Of a stretch of 5,782 nucleotides of DNA, positions 5,583 to 5,782 are shown one piece after another. The DNA comes from an uncultured Planctomycetota bacterium. GTDB taxonomy: Bacteria; Planctomycetota; UBA1135; GCA-002686595. The first letter of the stretch is position 1. The number at the start of each line of letters is the position of its first letter. The stretch spans positions 1-5,782 of the forward strand of contig CAIKQM010000121.1 of NCBI GenBank assembly GCA_903829565.1, read 5' to 3'. The notes under the pieces were generated by a model that had not been told where the DNA came from, searched no databases, and saw only the letters and a list, made by a program, of their open reading frames with translations. The position numbers and the translations under genes are program-made.

Positions 5583-5782
5583 ATGCTGCTCACGCCGCTT
5601 CTCGTCGTCCTCGCCGCGCTCATCACTCCGCTGCAAGACCGCGCGCCGCGCAGCGTGCATTCGGTCAGCGACCTGAGCCAAGAGTTCACGTTCTACATGG
5701 ACGGGCGCTTTCACACGCAATACCTCAAAGACGTAGGGCGTGATGTGCGCAACTGGGGTTCGCTGCATCGGCTCGATATGTC
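5583..5782 (+). CDS. Putative exported protein, unrecognised (3' end cut by window edge)
   Basis: ATG at 5583 opens a frame of 66 complete codons to the window edge. The protein begins MLLTPLLVVLAALITPLQ, a strongly hydrophobic leader with no basic n-region, followed by DRAPRSVHSVSDLSQEFTF; a signal peptide cut after about residue 18-22 is likely. The visible mature part includes FTFYMDGRFHTQYLKD and VRNWGSLHRLDM, aromatic-rich and globular-looking, but I cannot name the family from so little. The start is pinned by an in-frame TAG four codons upstream (5571), which is the aminotransferase stop; the next Met is residue 39, which would lose the leader. It follows the aminotransferase by 9 bases, so it may be a third member of the operon, possibly with its own promoter. 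Confidence 0.65.
   Translation, partial: MLLTPLLVVLAALITPLQDRAPRSVHSVSDLSQEFTFYMDGRFHTQYLKDVGRDVRNWGSLHRLDM

Noticed and set aside
1..5782. CRISPR arrays, tRNA/rRNA genes, insertion sequences, toxin-antitoxin or defence genes
   Set aside because: No regularly spaced repeats, cloverleaf sequences, transposase motifs, terminal inverted repeats or defence domains were seen on either strand.

Overview
The window is GC-rich and densely coding. It reads as a bacterial chromosome segment with seven protein genes, two of them cut by the window edges. Two genes start as lipoproteins (lipobox cysteines) and two begin with short Sec-type leaders, which suggests a Gram-negative-type cell envelope. The mixture of families and the style of the starts would fit a planctomycete- or myxobacterium-like lineage, but nothing here fixes the taxonomy. 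I saw no rRNA, tRNA, CRISPR array, insertion sequence or phage gene.

Layout. On the minus strand, 1044 down to 1 holds a two-gene lipoprotein operon: a DUF6265-like lipoprotein (493-1044), then 4 bases later a helix-rich lipoprotein of unknown role that runs off the left edge. A 66-base divergent promoter region (1045-1110) separates it from a plus-strand block: a bacterioferritin-like protein (1111-1617), a YgiD/DODA-type extradiol dioxygenase (1744-2520), a secreted S15-family Xaa-Pro-type peptidase (2580-4385), a class I PLP aminotransferase (4398-5573), and the start of an unrecognised exported protein (5583 onward).

How they may work together. The peptidase and aminotransferase are 12 bases apart and probably co-transcribed: an exported enzyme trimming proline-containing peptides, beside a cytosolic enzyme that removes amino groups from amino acids. 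The ferritin-like protein and the dioxygenase both use metal (iron storage/oxidation; metal-dependent ring cleavage), but a shared pathway is not evident. The two lipoproteins form a separate, divergently transcribed unit.

The most interesting signal is at the gene starts. Four of the seven genes have a TANNNT (-10-like) hexamer very close to the ATG (6, 6, 7 and 12 bases), and convincing Shine-Dalgarno sequences are absent. This resembles the leaderless-mRNA architecture described in Deinococcus. The genes without the hexamer are two promoter-distal genes and the dioxygenase. Apart from this the window looks like ordinary metabolic and envelope genes; I do not see a convincing new defence or mobile system.
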